Shown: positions 1 to 8,750, numbered from the stretch's first letter. The stretch: 37,520 bases of DNA from Aeromonas taiwanensis (GCF_000820165.1 NZ_CDDD01000011.1:1-37520); one strand, 5' to 3'. Numbers and translations: made by a program. The notes: generated from the letters alone by a model not told the origin.

Positions 1-485
1 CCCGCCAGATCGAAGTCGAGCTCCTGGGTGAGGGCGAGCAGGGCCCGGGTCTCCTGGGTCAGGGGGGAGAGCAGGTAGGCGTGGTCGGCGAAGACGATGA
101 GGGCGATGCGATCACCCGGGCGCGAGGCGATGAGCCCGGCAATCTGCTGGCGCACCGCGGCGAGCCTGTCCTTCTGCTGCCCCTCGTCCAGCATGTCCTG
201 GGTGCGCATGCTGTCGGAGAGATCCGCCGCCAGGATGAGATCCCGACTGCTCTGGTAGTGGATGACGGGTGCTTCCTGCCACTGGGGGCGGCACAGGGCC
301 AGCACCAGGGCGCACCAGCAGAGCGCCATGCGCCAGACGGGCTGCCCCCCCTGGGGATGCAGCAGGGGAAAACCGCCGTGAGAGAGGCGCGTGCGGCCCC
401 TGTCACCCGCGAGGGGTGGCAGGCCGAAACGCACCAGCAGCGGCAGGACGAGGGCGAGGGCGAACCAGGGCCAGGCGAGGATCAT
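1..485 (-). CDS. VWA-domain protein, BatA-like (partial, runs off left edge)
   Basis: Reading the minus strand from ATG at 485 gives an open frame to the window edge (161 complete codons, no stop). Residues about 5-20 and 52-65 are hydrophobic, the usual paired N-terminal membrane segments of Bat proteins. The von Willebrand A fold follows, with the MIDAS metal motif D88-L-S-D-S92 (DxSxS), then a Rossmann-like strand (RIALIVFADHAYLLSPL). The start overlaps the stop of the upstream DUF4381 gene as ATGA, which supports translational coupling. The VWA protein is thought to work with the MoxR ATPase of the same operon in envelope or stress-related complex assembly; that role is family knowledge. 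The rest of the gene, and probably a BatB/BatD pair, should lie to the left of the window. Confidence 0.85.
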   Translation of the reverse strand, partial: MILAWPWFALALVLPLLVRFGLPPLAGDRGRTRLSHGGFPLLHPQGGQPVWRMALCWCALVLALCRPQWQEAPVIHYQSSRDLILAADLSDSMRTQDMLDEGQQKDRLAAVRQQIAGLIASRPGDRIALIVFADHAYLLSPLTQETRALLALTQELDFDLA

Positions 486-1027
486 CTGTTCCCCCCGTCG
501 GGCCGGCGCATCCTGGTCAGCCGCGGCGTGGCGACACAGCGGCGTCCCCATCGAAGGTAAGCGCGGCGAAGCCTTGCGCGCTCTGCCTCGTTCGGCTGCG
601 CCGCGCCATAGAGCCAGTGCGGCCACTGTCCGGCAAACAGGCTGAAGTCGCTCCCGCCCTTGCTATCGAGCCAGGCGAGCCAGGCCTCTCCTTGCAGGGG
701 ACCCGCCTCGGGCCAGCGGGCGAGGGCCGCCTCCCGCAGCGCGGCGTGCAGCCGGGGCACGAGATCCTCCCCCTGCCAGACCAGCTGGCGTGCCCAGCGG
801 CGCTGGCGCCAGAGGGTGCGTGCCAGGGTGGCCGCAAGCCAGAGGGCGAGCAGCGTCAGCAGCAGTCCGCCCCAGGCCGCCAGGCGGGGATCAGGGGCCT
901 CTTCCAGCGGCGCACCCGGGTGGATGTCGCGAAGCTCTGCCTGGATCGCCTGCAAGGCTGGCTCCACCGGGGAGGCCGATACATCGGGTTGAGGGGGGCG
1001 CGGCTCGGCGCTCAAAACAGGCGACAT
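482..1027 (-). CDS. DUF4381 domain membrane protein
   Basis: This 181-residue protein has a Pro-rich N-terminus, then the LRDIH motif typical of DUF4381, one transmembrane helix at about residues 51-72, and a basic cytoplasmic region with several Trp residues. I chose ATG 1027 because the protein begins just before the conserved part and overlaps the end of the DUF58 gene by 16 bases, the usual spacing in these operons; the frame is open further upstream but there encodes low-complexity shadow sequence. The family always occurs with MoxR, DUF58 and VWA genes and probably acts as a membrane anchor or accessory of that complex. Its biochemical role is unknown. Confidence 0.8.
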   Translation of the reverse strand: MSPVLSAEPRPPQPDVSASPVEPALQAIQAELRDIHPGAPLEEAPDPRLAAWGGLLLTLLALWLAATLARTLWRQRRWARQLVWQGEDLVPRLHAALREAALARWPEAGPLQGEAWLAWLDSKGGSDFSLFAGQWPHWLYGAAQPNEAERARLRRAYLRWGRRCVATPRLTRMRRPDGGNR

Positions 1028-1902
1028 CCGCCCTCCTGCCACTGGCGCTGCAGCGGCTCGCCGTTGTCGAGGCGATAGAGGCGCGTCACCAGGGGCATCA
1101 GTTGCTGCTGACTGGTTGCCGCCTGCTCCCTGGCCGCCTTCTGGTAGCGCTCGCGAAAGCGGGCCAGGCCGCCATCGAGCCAGCCGCTGCGCCTGCCCGC
1201 GGCCACCGCCAGCTGCCCCTGTCCGGGCAGGATTGCCTCCAGGGGATCGCGGATCTGCCAGTAGTGGATGTCGTGGCGCTGGCCGAGGCGCTGCAACTGC
1301 TTGCACAGCCCCGGATCCGGCGGCTGGTGGTGGCTTATCAGGGTCAGCCTGGCCCCATGGGGCAGGGTGAGCCCGGCCAGGGTGTGAGCCAGAGGGTGGT
1401 TAAGGGGGGCGCGATCCAGTCCCGCCTCGTAGTGGCGGCAGAGCGCCTCCAGCAGCGGCATGAGGGCGCCGTGCTGTTGCAGAAGGCGGGGCTCCAGGCC
1501 GTGACAGACGAGGGTGTTGGCCTGCTTCTCCCCTTGCCAGAGCAGGGCTGCCGCGAGCTCGCAGCCGAGGCGCGCCTTGAGCTGTGCCCCAGAGCCAAAG
1601 TACATGTCGGGGGAGAGATCCAGCAGCAGCCAGTGGGTCTGCTCCTGCTCCTCCCCGTAGAGGCGGGTGTGGGGGCGGCCGAGACGGGCGGTGACCCGCC
1701 AGTCGATGTGGCGCACCTCGTCCCCGGCCTGATAGACGCGCAGCTCGCGAAAGCTCAGGCCCGGCTGGCGTCGCACTCGCCCCTGGTGTGCCAGGTGGAT
1801 GCGGGCCCGCTCGCCCGATCTGGCCCAAAGCCGCACTGCCAGCAGTCTGGCGAGGGGCAGGGCGATATCGGGATGGGCACGGGGGTCGGCGAGTGCGGTC
1901 AT
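1012..1902 (-). CDS. DUF58 domain protein
   Basis: DUF58 proteins are VWA-like soluble partners of MoxR ATPases. The signature AGDEVRHIDWRVTAR is present, followed by LLLDLSPDM, which corresponds to a degenerate MIDAS strand. I prefer ATG 1902 (296 aa), giving an N-terminus MTALADPRAHPDIAL like other family members. An in-frame ATG at 1968 would overlap the moxR end by 20 bases and add 22 Pro/Cys-rich residues. Neither has a strong Shine-Dalgarno, so the start is uncertain. The gene lies second in the operon, between moxR and the DUF4381 gene. Function is inferred only from the family: possible substrate or adaptor of the ATPase. Confidence 0.82.
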   Translation of the reverse strand: MTALADPRAHPDIALPLARLLAVRLWARSGERARIHLAHQGRVRRQPGLSFRELRVYQAGDEVRHIDWRVTARLGRPHTRLYGEEQEQTHWLLLDLSPDMYFGSGAQLKARLGCELAAALLWQGEKQANTLVCHGLEPRLLQQHGALMPLLEALCRHYEAGLDRAPLNHPLAHTLAGLTLPHGARLTLISHHQPPDPGLCKQLQRLGQRHDIHYWQIRDPLEAILPGQGQLAVAAGRRSGWLDGGLARFRERYQKAAREQAATSQQQLMPLVTRLYRLDNGEPLQRQWQEGGCRLF

Positions 1903-1948
1903 GGCTGGCGCATCGTCGGGGCAGAGGCAACCGCAGGCGGGCAGAGGC

Positions 1949-2899
1949 TCAGGGGCATGGGATGGCATCCAGCAGCAGGGTGATCAGCGCCTCGTTGTCG
2001 AGGTTGTCCGCGAGAGCCTGGTAGCTCGGGATCAGGCGGTGGCGCAGCACGGCGGGGGCGAGGTGCTGAATATCCTCGGGCAGCACGAAGTCGCGCCCGG
2101 CGAGCCAGGCGCGGGCACGGGCCGCTCTCGCGAGGCCGATGCTGGCTCTGGGGCTCGCGCCCACCGCGATGAGGGGCTCGAGCTCGGGGCACAGGCCGCT
2201 GCCGGGGCGGGTGGCGCAGACCAGCTGCACCAGATAGTGTTCGAGGCGCCCCTGCATCTGTACCCCCTGAACGGCGGTGCGGGCCGCCAGCAGGTCGGCC
2301 TGGCTCAGGGTCAGCGGCGGGGGGGACAGGGCCTCGCCCCGGGCGTTGAGCTGGAGGATGGCGAGCTCCATGGCGGGGCTCGGGTAATCCACCAGCAGCT
2401 TGAGCAGGAAGCGATCGAGCTGGGCCTCCGGCAGGGGATAGGTTCCTTCCTGTTCTATCGGGTTTTGCGTGGCCGCCACCATAAAGAGGGGCGGCAGGCG
2501 CCAGCTCTTCTTGCCCACGGTGATCTGGTGCTCGGCCATGGCCTCCAGCAGGGCGGACTGCACCTTGGCCGGGGCCCGGTTTATCTCGTCCGCCAGCACC
2601 AGGTGGTTGAACAGGGGGCCTGGCTGAAAGACGAAGCTGGCGTCCTGGGGGTGAAACACCTCGCTGCCGGTGAGATCGGCGGGCAGCAGATCCGGGGTGA
2701 ACTGGATGCGGGCGAAGCGCCCCTCCACGGCCCCGGCCAGCGCCTTGACGGCCCGGGTCTTGGCAAGACCGGGCGCCCCCTCGATCAACACATGTCCTTC
2801 ACATAACAGGGCGATGAGGAGTCCCTCGATGAGGGAACCCTGTCCCAGGATCTGGCTGCCCAGATAGTCTCCAAGTGCTCTGAACTCGGCCGCTGCCAT
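1949..2899 (-). CDS. MoxR-family AAA+ ATPase
   Basis: A 316-residue MoxR ATPase, full length for the family. Walker A is GAPGLAKT (residues 41-48), Walker B is HLVLADEIN (99-107), and sensor 1 is ATQNP (143-147). The C-terminal lid helical domain (PF17863-like) covers about 240-316. MoxR proteins act as chaperone-like ATPases that help mature or insert metal or envelope complexes together with VWA proteins. It is the first gene of the minus-strand operon moxR-DUF58-DUF4381-batA and is divergent from fadI across 183 bases. The ribosome site (ACGGG) is weak. The specific client cannot be told from sequence. Confidence 0.92.
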   Translation of the reverse strand: MAAAEFRALGDYLGSQILGQGSLIEGLLIALLCEGHVLIEGAPGLAKTRAVKALAGAVEGRFARIQFTPDLLPADLTGSEVFHPQDASFVFQPGPLFNHLVLADEINRAPAKVQSALLEAMAEHQITVGKKSWRLPPLFMVAATQNPIEQEGTYPLPEAQLDRFLLKLLVDYPSPAMELAILQLNARGEALSPPPLTLSQADLLAARTAVQGVQMQGRLEHYLVQLVCATRPGSGLCPELEPLIAVGASPRASIGLARAARARAWLAGRDFVLPEDIQHLAPAVLRHRLIPSYQALADNLDNEALITLLLDAIPCP

Positions 2900-3044
2900 G
2901 CGATAAACCCGTTGTTTTTATGGAAGTTGATCTTTTTATACCCCAGTTGGCTCACAAGGGCGAGGGAGGGTGGCAAGATGGGAACAATTTAGTTTCAATC
3001 AGCTGTATGAAAGTTGTGAGTGGATTGTTAAGATGTGGCGCAAT

Positions 3045-3057
3045 GAGGTCTGACCTC
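3045..3057 (+). promoter_or_regulatory. Candidate FadR operator upstream of fadI
   Basis: GAGGTC-T-GACCTC is a perfect 6-base inverted repeat around one base and contains the GGTCNGAC core of the enterobacterial FadR consensus. A possible -10 (TAAGAT, 3029-3034) lies just upstream, so the site would sit at about +5 to +17, where a repressor would block transcription, and 26 bases before the fadI start. The outer consensus positions match poorly. Regulation of fad genes by FadR is known in related bacteria; this assignment is inference. Confidence 0.5.
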
Positions 3058-3082
3058 TGCCTTTTTAACCCAAGGAGCCAGG

Positions 3083-4393
3083 ATGAAACAGCCATTGAAA
3101 CTGACGACTCGCCAGGGCGAACGGATAGCCGTCGTGGCGGGTCTGCGCACCCCCTTTGCCAAGCAGGCCACCGCTTTTCACGGCGTGCCTGCGGTGGATC
3201 TCGGCAAACTGGTGGTGAGCGAGATGCTCGCCCGCACGGATCTCGATCCCAAGCTCATCGACCAGCTGGTGTTCGGCCAGGTGGTGCAGATGCCGGAAGC
3301 CCCGAACATCGCCCGCGAGATCGTGCTCGGCACCGGCATGAGCGTCAGTACCGATGCCTATAGCGTGTCGCGCGCCTGCGCCACCAGCTTCCAGGCGGTG
3401 GCCAACGTCACCGAGTCCATCATGGCGGGCTCTGTGGACATCGCCATCGCCGGCGGCGCCGACTCCTCCTCCGTGCTGCCCATCGGGGTGAGCAAGTCCC
3501 TGGCCCGCGCCCTGGTGGATCTCAACAAGGCGCGCAACCTCCAGCAGCGCTTCAACATCCTGCGCCGCCTGCGCCTGAAAGACTTGCTGCCGGTGCCGCC
3601 CGCGGTGGCCGAATACTCAACCGGCCTCTCCATGGGGCAGACCGCCGAGCAGATGGCCAAGACCCACCAGATCAGCCGCGAGGCGCAAGATGCGCTGGCC
3701 CACCGCTCCCACACCCTGGCGGCCGAGGCCTGGGCCCAGGGCAAATTGAATGGCGAGGTGTTCACCGCCCACGTGCCCCCCTACAAGTCGCCGCTGGAGC
3801 GGGACAACAACATCCGCGAAAGCTCGGATCTGGCGAGCTACGCCAAGCTCAAACCCGTGTTTGACCGGGCCCACGGCTCGGTGACCGCCGCCAACGCCAC
3901 CCCGCTCACCGACGGCGCCGCCGCCGTGCTGATGATGCGTGAAGGGCGTGCCCGCGAGCTGGGCCTCGAGCCGCTGGGTTACATCCGCAGCTTTGCGTTC
4001 TCCGCCATCGACGTGTGGCAGGACATGCTGATGGGCCCCTCCTATGCCACGCCGCTGGCACTGGACCGCGCCGGTATCACGCTGGCGGACCTGACGCTCA
4101 TCGACATGCACGAGGCCTTCGCCGCCCAGACGCTGGCCAACCTCAAGATGTTTGCCAGTCACGAGTTTGCCAGGGACAAATTGGGCCGGGATCAGGCCAT
4201 CGGCGAGGTGGACATGGACAAGTTCAACGTGCTCGGCGGATCCCTGGCCTACGGCCACCCCTTTGCCGCCACCGGGGCGCGCATGATCACCCAGACCCTG
4301 CACGAGCTGCGGCGTCGGGGCGGGGGACTGGGGCTCAACACCGCCTGTGCGGCGGGTGGGCTGGGTGCGGCCATGGTGCTGGAGGTGGAATGA
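3083..4393 (+). CDS. fadI: 3-ketoacyl-CoA thiolase FadI
   Basis: FadI is the beta subunit of the anaerobic/alternative fatty-acid oxidation complex. It cleaves 3-ketoacyl-CoA with CoA to acetyl-CoA and a shortened acyl-CoA. The protein is 436 residues, the same length as E. coli FadI. The acylated nucleophile is Cys99 in SRACATS, and the base pair is His392 in [10 protein letters not shown] and Cys422 in NTACAAGG, so all catalytic residues are present. AAGGAG lies 5 bases before ATG 3083. The stop overlaps the fadJ start, so the two are co-translated. Distinguished from FadA by its length and by pairing with FadJ on the downstream side. Confidence 0.95.
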   Translation: MKQPLKLTTRQGERIAVVAGLRTPFAKQATAFHGVPAVDLGKLVVSEMLARTDLDPKLIDQLVFGQVVQMPEAPNIAREIVLGTGMSVSTDAYSVSRACATSFQAVANVTESIMAGSVDIAIAGGADSSSVLPIGVSKSLARALVDLNKARNLQQRFNILRRLRLKDLLPVPPAVAEYSTGLSMGQTAEQMAKTHQISREAQDALAHRSHTLAAEAWAQGKLNGEVFTAHVPPYKSPLERDNNIRESSDLASYAKLKPVFDRAHGSVTAANATPLTDGAAAVLMMREGRARELGLEPLGYIRSFAFSAIDVWQDMLMGPSYATPLALDRAGITLADLTLIDMHEAFAAQTLANLKMFASHEFARDKLGRDQAIGEVDMDKFNVLGGSLAYGHPFAATGARMITQTLHELRRRGGGLGLNTACAAGGLGAAMVLEVE

Positions 4394-6540
4394 TGAGTGC
4401 CAAGACTTTTTCTCTGGATATTCGCAAAGACGGCATCGGCATCCTCACCATGGATGTGCCCGGTGAGAGCATGAACACCCTGAAGGCCTCGTTTGCGGAC
4501 GAAATCCGCACCCTGCTGGCCGAGGTGAAGGGGAACGGCGATCTGATCGGCCTGGTGATCGTCTCCGGCAAGAAGGACTCCTTCATCGCCGGGGCCGACA
4601 TCGCCATGCTGGCGGCCTGCACCAGCGCCCAGGACGCGGAGGCGCTGTCCCGGGCCGGGCAGGAGGTGTTTGCCGAGATCGAATCCCTGGGCATTCCGGT
4701 GATCGCCGCCATCCACGGCCCCTGCCTCGGCGGCGGGCTGGAGCTGGCGCTCGCCTGTCACGGCCGGGTGGTGACCGATCACGGCAAATCCGTGCTGGGG
4801 CTGCCGGAAGTGCAGCTCGGCCTGCTGCCGGGCTCCGGCGGTACCCAGCGTCTACCGCGCCTCATCGGCGTGGCCAAGGCGCTGGATCTGATGCTGACCG
4901 GCAAGCAGGTTCGGGCCAAGCAGGCCAGGAAACTCGGGTTGGTGGATGACGTGGTGCCGCCTTCTATCCTGCTGGAGGCCGCCGTCAAGCTCGCCAAGAA
5001 GGGCAAGCCGCGCCACCGCCTGAAGCGGGATCTGCAGGGCAAGGTGCTGGAGACCAACTCCCTCGGTCGCAAGGTGTTGTTCGATCAGGCCCGCAAGGGG
5101 GTGAAGGCCAAGACCCGCGGCAACTACCCGGCGCCTGAGCGCATCATCGAGGTGGTACGCATCGGCGTGGAGGAGGGGATGAAGGCCGGTCTGCAGGCCG
5201 AGGCCCGCCACTTCGGCGAGCTGGTGATGACGCCGGAATCCGCCGCCCTGCGCTCCCTCTTCTTCGCCACCACAGAGATGAAGAAGGAGGTGAGTTATCA
5301 GGGGGCCGAGCCGCGCAAGGTGGGCCATGCCGCCGTGCTGGGCGGTGGCCTGATGGGTGGCGGCATCGCCTTCGTCACCGCCACCAAGGCGGGGGTACCG
5401 GTGCGGATCAAGGATGTGGCGAGCGCCGGCATTGGCAATGCCATGCGCTACAGCTACGACATCCTGGCCAAGAAGCTCAAGCGCCGTCATATGCTGCGCA
5501 GCGAGCTGGAGAAGCAGATGAGCCTGCTCACCGGCACCCTGGACTATTCCGGCTTCCACCGGGTCGACATGGTGGTGGAGGCGGTGTTCGAGGATATCAA
5601 CCTCAAGCACCAGATGGTGCAGGATGTGGAGCGCGAGTGCGGTGAACACACCGTGTTCGCCTCCAACACCTCCTCCCTGCCCATCCATCAGATCGCCTCG
5701 GCGGCGGCGCACCCGGCGCGGGTGGTGGGGCTGCACTACTTCAGCCCGGTGGACAAGATGCCGCTGGCGGAAGTCATCCCCCACGCCGGCACCAGTGCCG
5801 AGACGGTCGCCACCACCCTGGCCTTCGCCCGGGCCCAGGGCAAGACCCCCATCGTCGTGAAGGATGAGGCGGGCTTCTACGTCAACCGTATCCTGGCCCC
5901 CTACATGAACGAGGCGGCGCGCCTGGTGCTGGAAGGGGAGCCGGTGGAGGTGCTGGACGGCGCCCTGCTCGACTTCGGCTTCCCGGTCGGCCCCATCACC
6001 CTGCTGGACGAGGTGGGGATCGATGTGGGGGCCAAGATCTCCCCCATCCTCGAGAAGGAGCTCGGTGGCGAGCAGTTCCAGGCGCCCAAGGCGTTTGACA
6101 AGCTGCTTGAGAACGAGCGCAAGGGGCGCAAGAACGGCAAGGGCTTCTACCTCTATGGCAAGGCGGCCCCGCGCAACAAGCTCACCGGCAAGGAGGGCAA
6201 GAAGACGGTGGACGCGAGCGTCTACGACGTGCTCGGCGTCACGCCGCTGGCCAAGCTGGGCCGCCAGGAGATAGCCGAGCGCTGCGTGCTGCTGATGCTC
6301 AACGAGGCGGCCATGGCCCTGGATGGCGGTGTGGTGGCGTCGGCCCGGGACGGCGACATCGGCGCCATCTTCGGCATCGGCTTCCCCCCCTTCCTGGGCG
6401 GCCCGTTCCGCTACATGGACAGCCTCGGCATCGAGTACCTGGTGGGGCGCCTCGAGCACTACCAGAAGCGCTTCGGTGACCGATTCGCCCCCTGTGCGCG
6501 ACTGAAGGCGATGGCGGCGGAGCAGCAGACCTTCTACTGA
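4393..6540 (+). CDS. fadJ: Fatty acid oxidation complex alpha subunit FadJ
   Basis: Multifunctional enoyl-CoA hydratase / 3-hydroxyacyl-CoA dehydrogenase, 715 residues. The N-terminal crotonase domain has the oxyanion-hole and catalytic region GGGLELAL (Glu117) and [15 protein letters not shown] (Glu139). The NAD-binding Rossmann fold begins at GGGLMGGG (about 315-322), and the dehydrogenase catalytic His is about residue 448 in [13 protein letters not shown]-terminal dehydrogenase domain pair follows to [20 protein letters not shown] helices. Two adjacent ATG codons (4390, 4393) exist; GGAGGT at 4381-4386 is better spaced for 4393, which overlaps the fadI TGA by one base. It forms the alpha2beta2 complex with FadI. 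A strong terminator follows 22 bases after the stop. Confidence 0.95.
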   Translation: MSAKTFSLDIRKDGIGILTMDVPGESMNTLKASFADEIRTLLAEVKGNGDLIGLVIVSGKKDSFIAGADIAMLAACTSAQDAEALSRAGQEVFAEIESLGIPVIAAIHGPCLGGGLELALACHGRVVTDHGKSVLGLPEVQLGLLPGSGGTQRLPRLIGVAKALDLMLTGKQVRAKQARKLGLVDDVVPPSILLEAAVKLAKKGKPRHRLKRDLQGKVLETNSLGRKVLFDQARKGVKAKTRGNYPAPERIIEVVRIGVEEGMKAGLQAEARHFGELVMTPESAALRSLFFATTEMKKEVSYQGAEPRKVGHAAVLGGGLMGGGIAFVTATKAGVPVRIKDVASAGIGNAMRYSYDILAKKLKRRHMLRSELEKQMSLLTGTLDYSGFHRVDMVVEAVFEDINLKHQMVQDVERECGEHTVFASNTSSLPIHQIASAAAHPARVVGLHYFSPVDKMPLAEVIPHAGTSAETVATTLAFARAQGKTPIVVKDEAGFYVNRILAPYMNEAARLVLEGEPVEVLDGALLDFGFPVGPITLLDEVGIDVGAKISPILEKELGGEQFQAPKAFDKLLENERKGRKNGKGFYLYGKAAPRNKLTGKEGKKTVDASVYDVLGVTPLAKLGRQEIAERCVLLMLNEAAMALDGGVVASARDGDIGAIFGIGFPPFLGGPFRYMDSLGIEYLVGRLEHYQKRFGDRFAPCARLKAMAAEQQTFY

Positions 6541-6562
6541 TGGCGTGTTGACCCCTGCGCTG

Positions 6563-6594
6563 GCGAGGCGACCTCATGGTCGCCTCGCTTTTTT
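6563..6594 (+). terminator. Rho-independent terminator of fadIJ
   Basis: A perfect 11-base stem GCGAGGCGACC / GGTCGCCTCGC with TCAT loop is followed by six T. It ends the fadIJ transcript. Confidence 0.93.
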
Positions 6595-6637
6595 CTGCCT
6601 GGTGCCGGGCAAAACGGGGGGGCAAGGGACTAAATTA

Positions 6638-6651
6638 TTGATCTAGCGCAA
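6638..6651 (+). promoter_or_regulatory. Possible FNR-type site upstream of the small membrane protein
   Basis: TTGAT-CTAG-CGCAA matches the FNR consensus TTGAT-N4-ATCAA at 8 of 10 fixed positions. A weak -10-like CATAGG occurs at 6680-6685, so the distance is not ideal for a class II activator site. The rest of 6595-6779 shows no gene. Oxygen control would suit a family often found beside periplasmic nitrate reductase genes in Vibrio, but this is inference. Confidence 0.3.
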
Positions 6652-6779
6652 ACAGGTGCCCCATTTATTACTTTGGTGGCATAGGACTCAGGCGCGGGTT
6701 GAGGTCAAATAGCCTCATCAGGAACGGGGCTCACCCCGTCACAAAAGGGACACCCATTTCACTGGATGAAGGACACACT

Positions 6780-6920
6780 ATGAGTCTGCTTGAACAAACC
6801 ATCTGGACTGTATTGGGGTATGGGGCCATGCCCTTTATCTTCCTGAGCGGGTTCGTGGCAGTGGCAGTGACCTGCTGTCTGCTGCTCAATGCCTTCGGGG
6901 TCAAGTCCGCCGAGAAGTGA
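6780..6920 (+). CDS. 46-residue single-span membrane peptide, TIGR02808 family
   Basis: The product is a 46-residue peptide with one hydrophobic segment (about residues 17-40, including FIFLSGFVAVAVTCCLLL) and a short charged tail KSAEK. Its start MSLLEQTIWTVLGYGAMPF resembles the TIGR02808 very short protein family, described from Vibrio and Photobacterium near periplasmic nitrate reductase genes and from Aeromonas hydrophila away from them. AAGGA upstream of ATG 6780 gives a ribosome site. It is monocistronic: flanked by the fadIJ terminator upstream and its own terminator 21 bases downstream. No catalytic function is known. A longer in-frame start exists upstream but adds non-conserved residues. 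Confidence 0.82.
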   Translation: MSLLEQTIWTVLGYGAMPFIFLSGFVAVAVTCCLLLNAFGVKSAEK

Positions 6921-6941
6921 GTCACTCTCGTTCATGCCGCC

Positions 6942-6974
6942 AAATGCCAGTCTCGCGACTGGCATTTGTTTTTT
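6942..6974 (+). terminator. Terminator after the small membrane protein gene
   Basis: AAATGCCAGT / ACTGGCATTT is a perfect 10-base stem with a CTCGCG loop, followed by G and six T. It isolates the 46-residue gene as its own transcription unit. Confidence 0.92.
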
Positions 6975-7112
6975 CTGTCTCCTGAAGCACTTATCCCGCC
7001 CCCTGATACGCAAAAGGGCGTGCAAGACGGTCGAACCCGACGGCCATTTTGATTACACTGGCGCCCGGCATGTCCGCCCCCTTTCTCTTTCTATCAGGTG
7101 TTCACGACTTCT

Positions 7113-7670
7113 ATGGCGCTCAAGGCAACCATCTTCAAGGCCCAGATCAGCTTGTCTGACATGGATCGCAATCTGTATCAGGACTTCTCCCTCACCCTGG
7201 CCCGTCACCCCTCCGAGACCGACGAGCGCATGATGATCCGGCTGGCGGCCTTCGCCTGGCACGCCGCCGAGCGGCTGGAGTTCACCAAGGGCCTCTCCGC
7301 GGACGACGAACCCGAGCTCTGGTGCAAGAACTACTCCGACGAAATCGAGCTCTGGATTGAGCTGGGCCAGCCCGACGAGCGCCGCCTCAAGAAGGCGTGC
7401 AACCGCTCCCGCCAGGTGGTGCTCTACCTCTACGGTGGGCGCGGCACCAGCGTCTGGTGGAAGCAGAACCAGGGCAAGCTGGGCCTGCACGACAACCTGA
7501 GCGTCATCGAGCTCTCCGACAGCCAGACCCTGCCCCTGGCCGCCATGGTGGAGCGCACCATGCAGCTTACCTGCACCATCTCCGATGGCCAGCTCTGGGT
7601 GAGCAACGGCAACCAGGAGGTCACCTTGGATCCCGTGGTGCTGATGGGCCGTCCGGCCCGGGAACTGTAA
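7113..7670 (+). CDS. yaeQ: YaeQ family protein
   Basis: A 185-residue protein that follows E. coli YaeQ closely: MALKATIFKAQISLSDMDRN at the start, LTLARHPSETDERMM, ADDEPELWCKN, WIELGQPDERRLKKACN and WWKQNQGKL. YaeQ has a PD-(D/E)XK nuclease-like fold; multicopy YaeQ was reported to suppress loss of the elongation factor RfaH, but its true activity is unclear. I start at ATG 7113 to match the family; an in-frame GTG at 7098 would add five residues. It is 12 bases before the AEC permease gene and probably cotranscribed with it. Confidence 0.92.
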   Translation: MALKATIFKAQISLSDMDRNLYQDFSLTLARHPSETDERMMIRLAAFAWHAAERLEFTKGLSADDEPELWCKNYSDEIELWIELGQPDERRLKKACNRSRQVVLYLYGGRGTSVWWKQNQGKLGLHDNLSVIELSDSQTLPLAAMVERTMQLTCTISDGQLWVSNGNQEVTLDPVVLMGRPAREL

Positions 7671-7682
7671 GCGGAAGCCCCC

Positions 7683-8567
7683 ATGTTCAGCGCGCTGCTC
7701 AATATTGTCATCCCGGTGTTTGCGGTGGCGGGCCTTGGCGCCCTCTACGGGCGGCTGCGGCCGGGCGGCGACCTGGGTTACATCAACCGGGCGAATATCG
7801 AGCTGTTCAGCCCGGCGCTGGTCTTCTCGGCGCTGGTGAAATACCCGCTGGATCTGGCGGCGCACCTGCCGCTCATCGCGGCCGGTGCCCTGGTGATTTT
7901 GCTGCCGGGGCTGCTGCTCTCCCTGCTCAGGCTCAAGGGCATAGAGCGGGCGGCGCTGATCCTGCCCGCCATGTTTCGCAACACCGGCAACCTTGGCATT
8001 CCGCTCATGGTGCTGGCCTTTGGCGAGCAGCAGCTCGGCGCCATCGTCATCCTGTTCGTGCTCTCCAACCTGCTCCACTTCTCGGTGGGCATGTTCATCC
8101 TCTCCGCCAACACCTCCCGCTGGGGCTGGCTGAGAAGCCCGGTGCTCTGGGCCGCCTTCGCCGGCCTGCTGGTGGCCAACCTGCATATCCCGCTGCCCGA
8201 ATACCTGGTGACCAGCGCGGATCTGCTCGGCCAGATAGCGGTGCCCCTCATGCTGTTTGCTCTCGGCATTCGCCTGATGGAAGGGGAGCTGGGCCACCTG
8301 GAGCTTGCCCTCAAGTGCAACCTGCTCTATCTGCTGGCGGGGGGCCTGGCCCTCGGGGGGGCGGTCTGGCTGCTGCCCCTCAAGCCCGAGTGGATACCGC
8401 TCCTGATGCTCTCGGTGGCGCTGCCCCCGGCGGTGCTCAACTATATCCTGTGCGAGCAGTACCAGTGCCAGCCCGACAAGGTGGCCAGCATCGTGCTCGG
8501 CGGCAATGCGCTCTCCGTGGTGGTGATCCCCCTGGCGGTCTGGCTGGCGCTGCATCTGGGCGGCTGA
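7683..8567 (+). CDS. AEC (auxin efflux carrier) family transporter
   Basis: This 294-residue protein is almost entirely hydrophobic, with about ten predicted membrane helices in two halves of five. It begins MFSALLNIVIPVFAVAGLGAL and has the internal MFRNTGNLGIPLMVLAFG motif (N/G-rich broken helix) typical of the AEC/PIN-like family, repeated more weakly near LSVALPPAVLNYILCEQY. Family members export or exchange small organic acids such as malate or malonate; the substrate here cannot be assigned. The gene sits directly after yaeQ and ends with its own terminator. The ribosome site is weak (GCGGAAG). Confidence 0.9.
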   Translation: MFSALLNIVIPVFAVAGLGALYGRLRPGGDLGYINRANIELFSPALVFSALVKYPLDLAAHLPLIAAGALVILLPGLLLSLLRLKGIERAALILPAMFRNTGNLGIPLMVLAFGEQQLGAIVILFVLSNLLHFSVGMFILSANTSRWGWLRSPVLWAAFAGLLVANLHIPLPEYLVTSADLLGQIAVPLMLFALGIRLMEGELGHLELALKCNLLYLLAGGLALGGAVWLLPLKPEWIPLLMLSVALPPAVLNYILCEQYQCQPDKVASIVLGGNALSVVVIPLAVWLALHLGG

Positions 8568-8588
8568 TCCGATTCTGTCTTCCCCTTC

Positions 8589-8613
8589 AAGGACGCCCGA
8601 TGGCGTCCTTTTT
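8589..8613 (+). terminator. Terminator of yaeQ-AEC transcript
   Basis: AAGGACGCC / GGCGTCCTT, a 9-base stem with CGAT loop, runs into a short T tract. Confidence 0.85.
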
Positions 8614-8650
8614 ACTGCTATCGCGAGAGTCTGGTGATGCTTTGTTAATC

Positions 8651-8698
8651 GAACGTGGCCCGGTTTCTTACCGGGTCAATACGTTCCGGTTAGCCGGA
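8651..8698. other. Nested hairpins in the convergent gap (possible structured RNA or DNA site)
   Basis: GAACGT (8651-8656) pairs with ACGTTC (8681-8686); inside it CCCGGT (8659-8664) pairs with ACCGGG (8670-8675) around a TTCTT loop. A second hairpin TCCGG-TTAG-CCGGA follows at 8685-8698. The element lies between the terminator of the AEC gene and the terminator of the convergent MFS gene, where no coding sequence exists. Read on the plus strand it is followed by the 8731-8750 stem and a partial T tract, so a small RNA is possible, but no convincing promoter was found. Confidence 0.45.
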
Positions 8699-8730
8699 CA
8701 AGGCAGAGTGCGGAAAGAGAAGGGAATAAA

Positions 8731-8750
8731 AGGGCGGCCTTGGCCGCCCT
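8731..8750 (-). terminator. Terminator of the ABC-MFS operon
   Basis: AGGGCGGCC / GGCCGCCCT with a two-base loop starts 3 bases after the MFS stop. On the minus strand it is followed by TTTATT; on the plus strand by GTTTATT, so it may act in both directions. Confidence 0.8.

Noticed and set aside
4015..4389. N-terminal extension of fadJ into fadI
   Set aside because: The upstream in-frame sequence overlaps fadI coding and has no homology; GGAGGT and the MSAKTF start fit the family.
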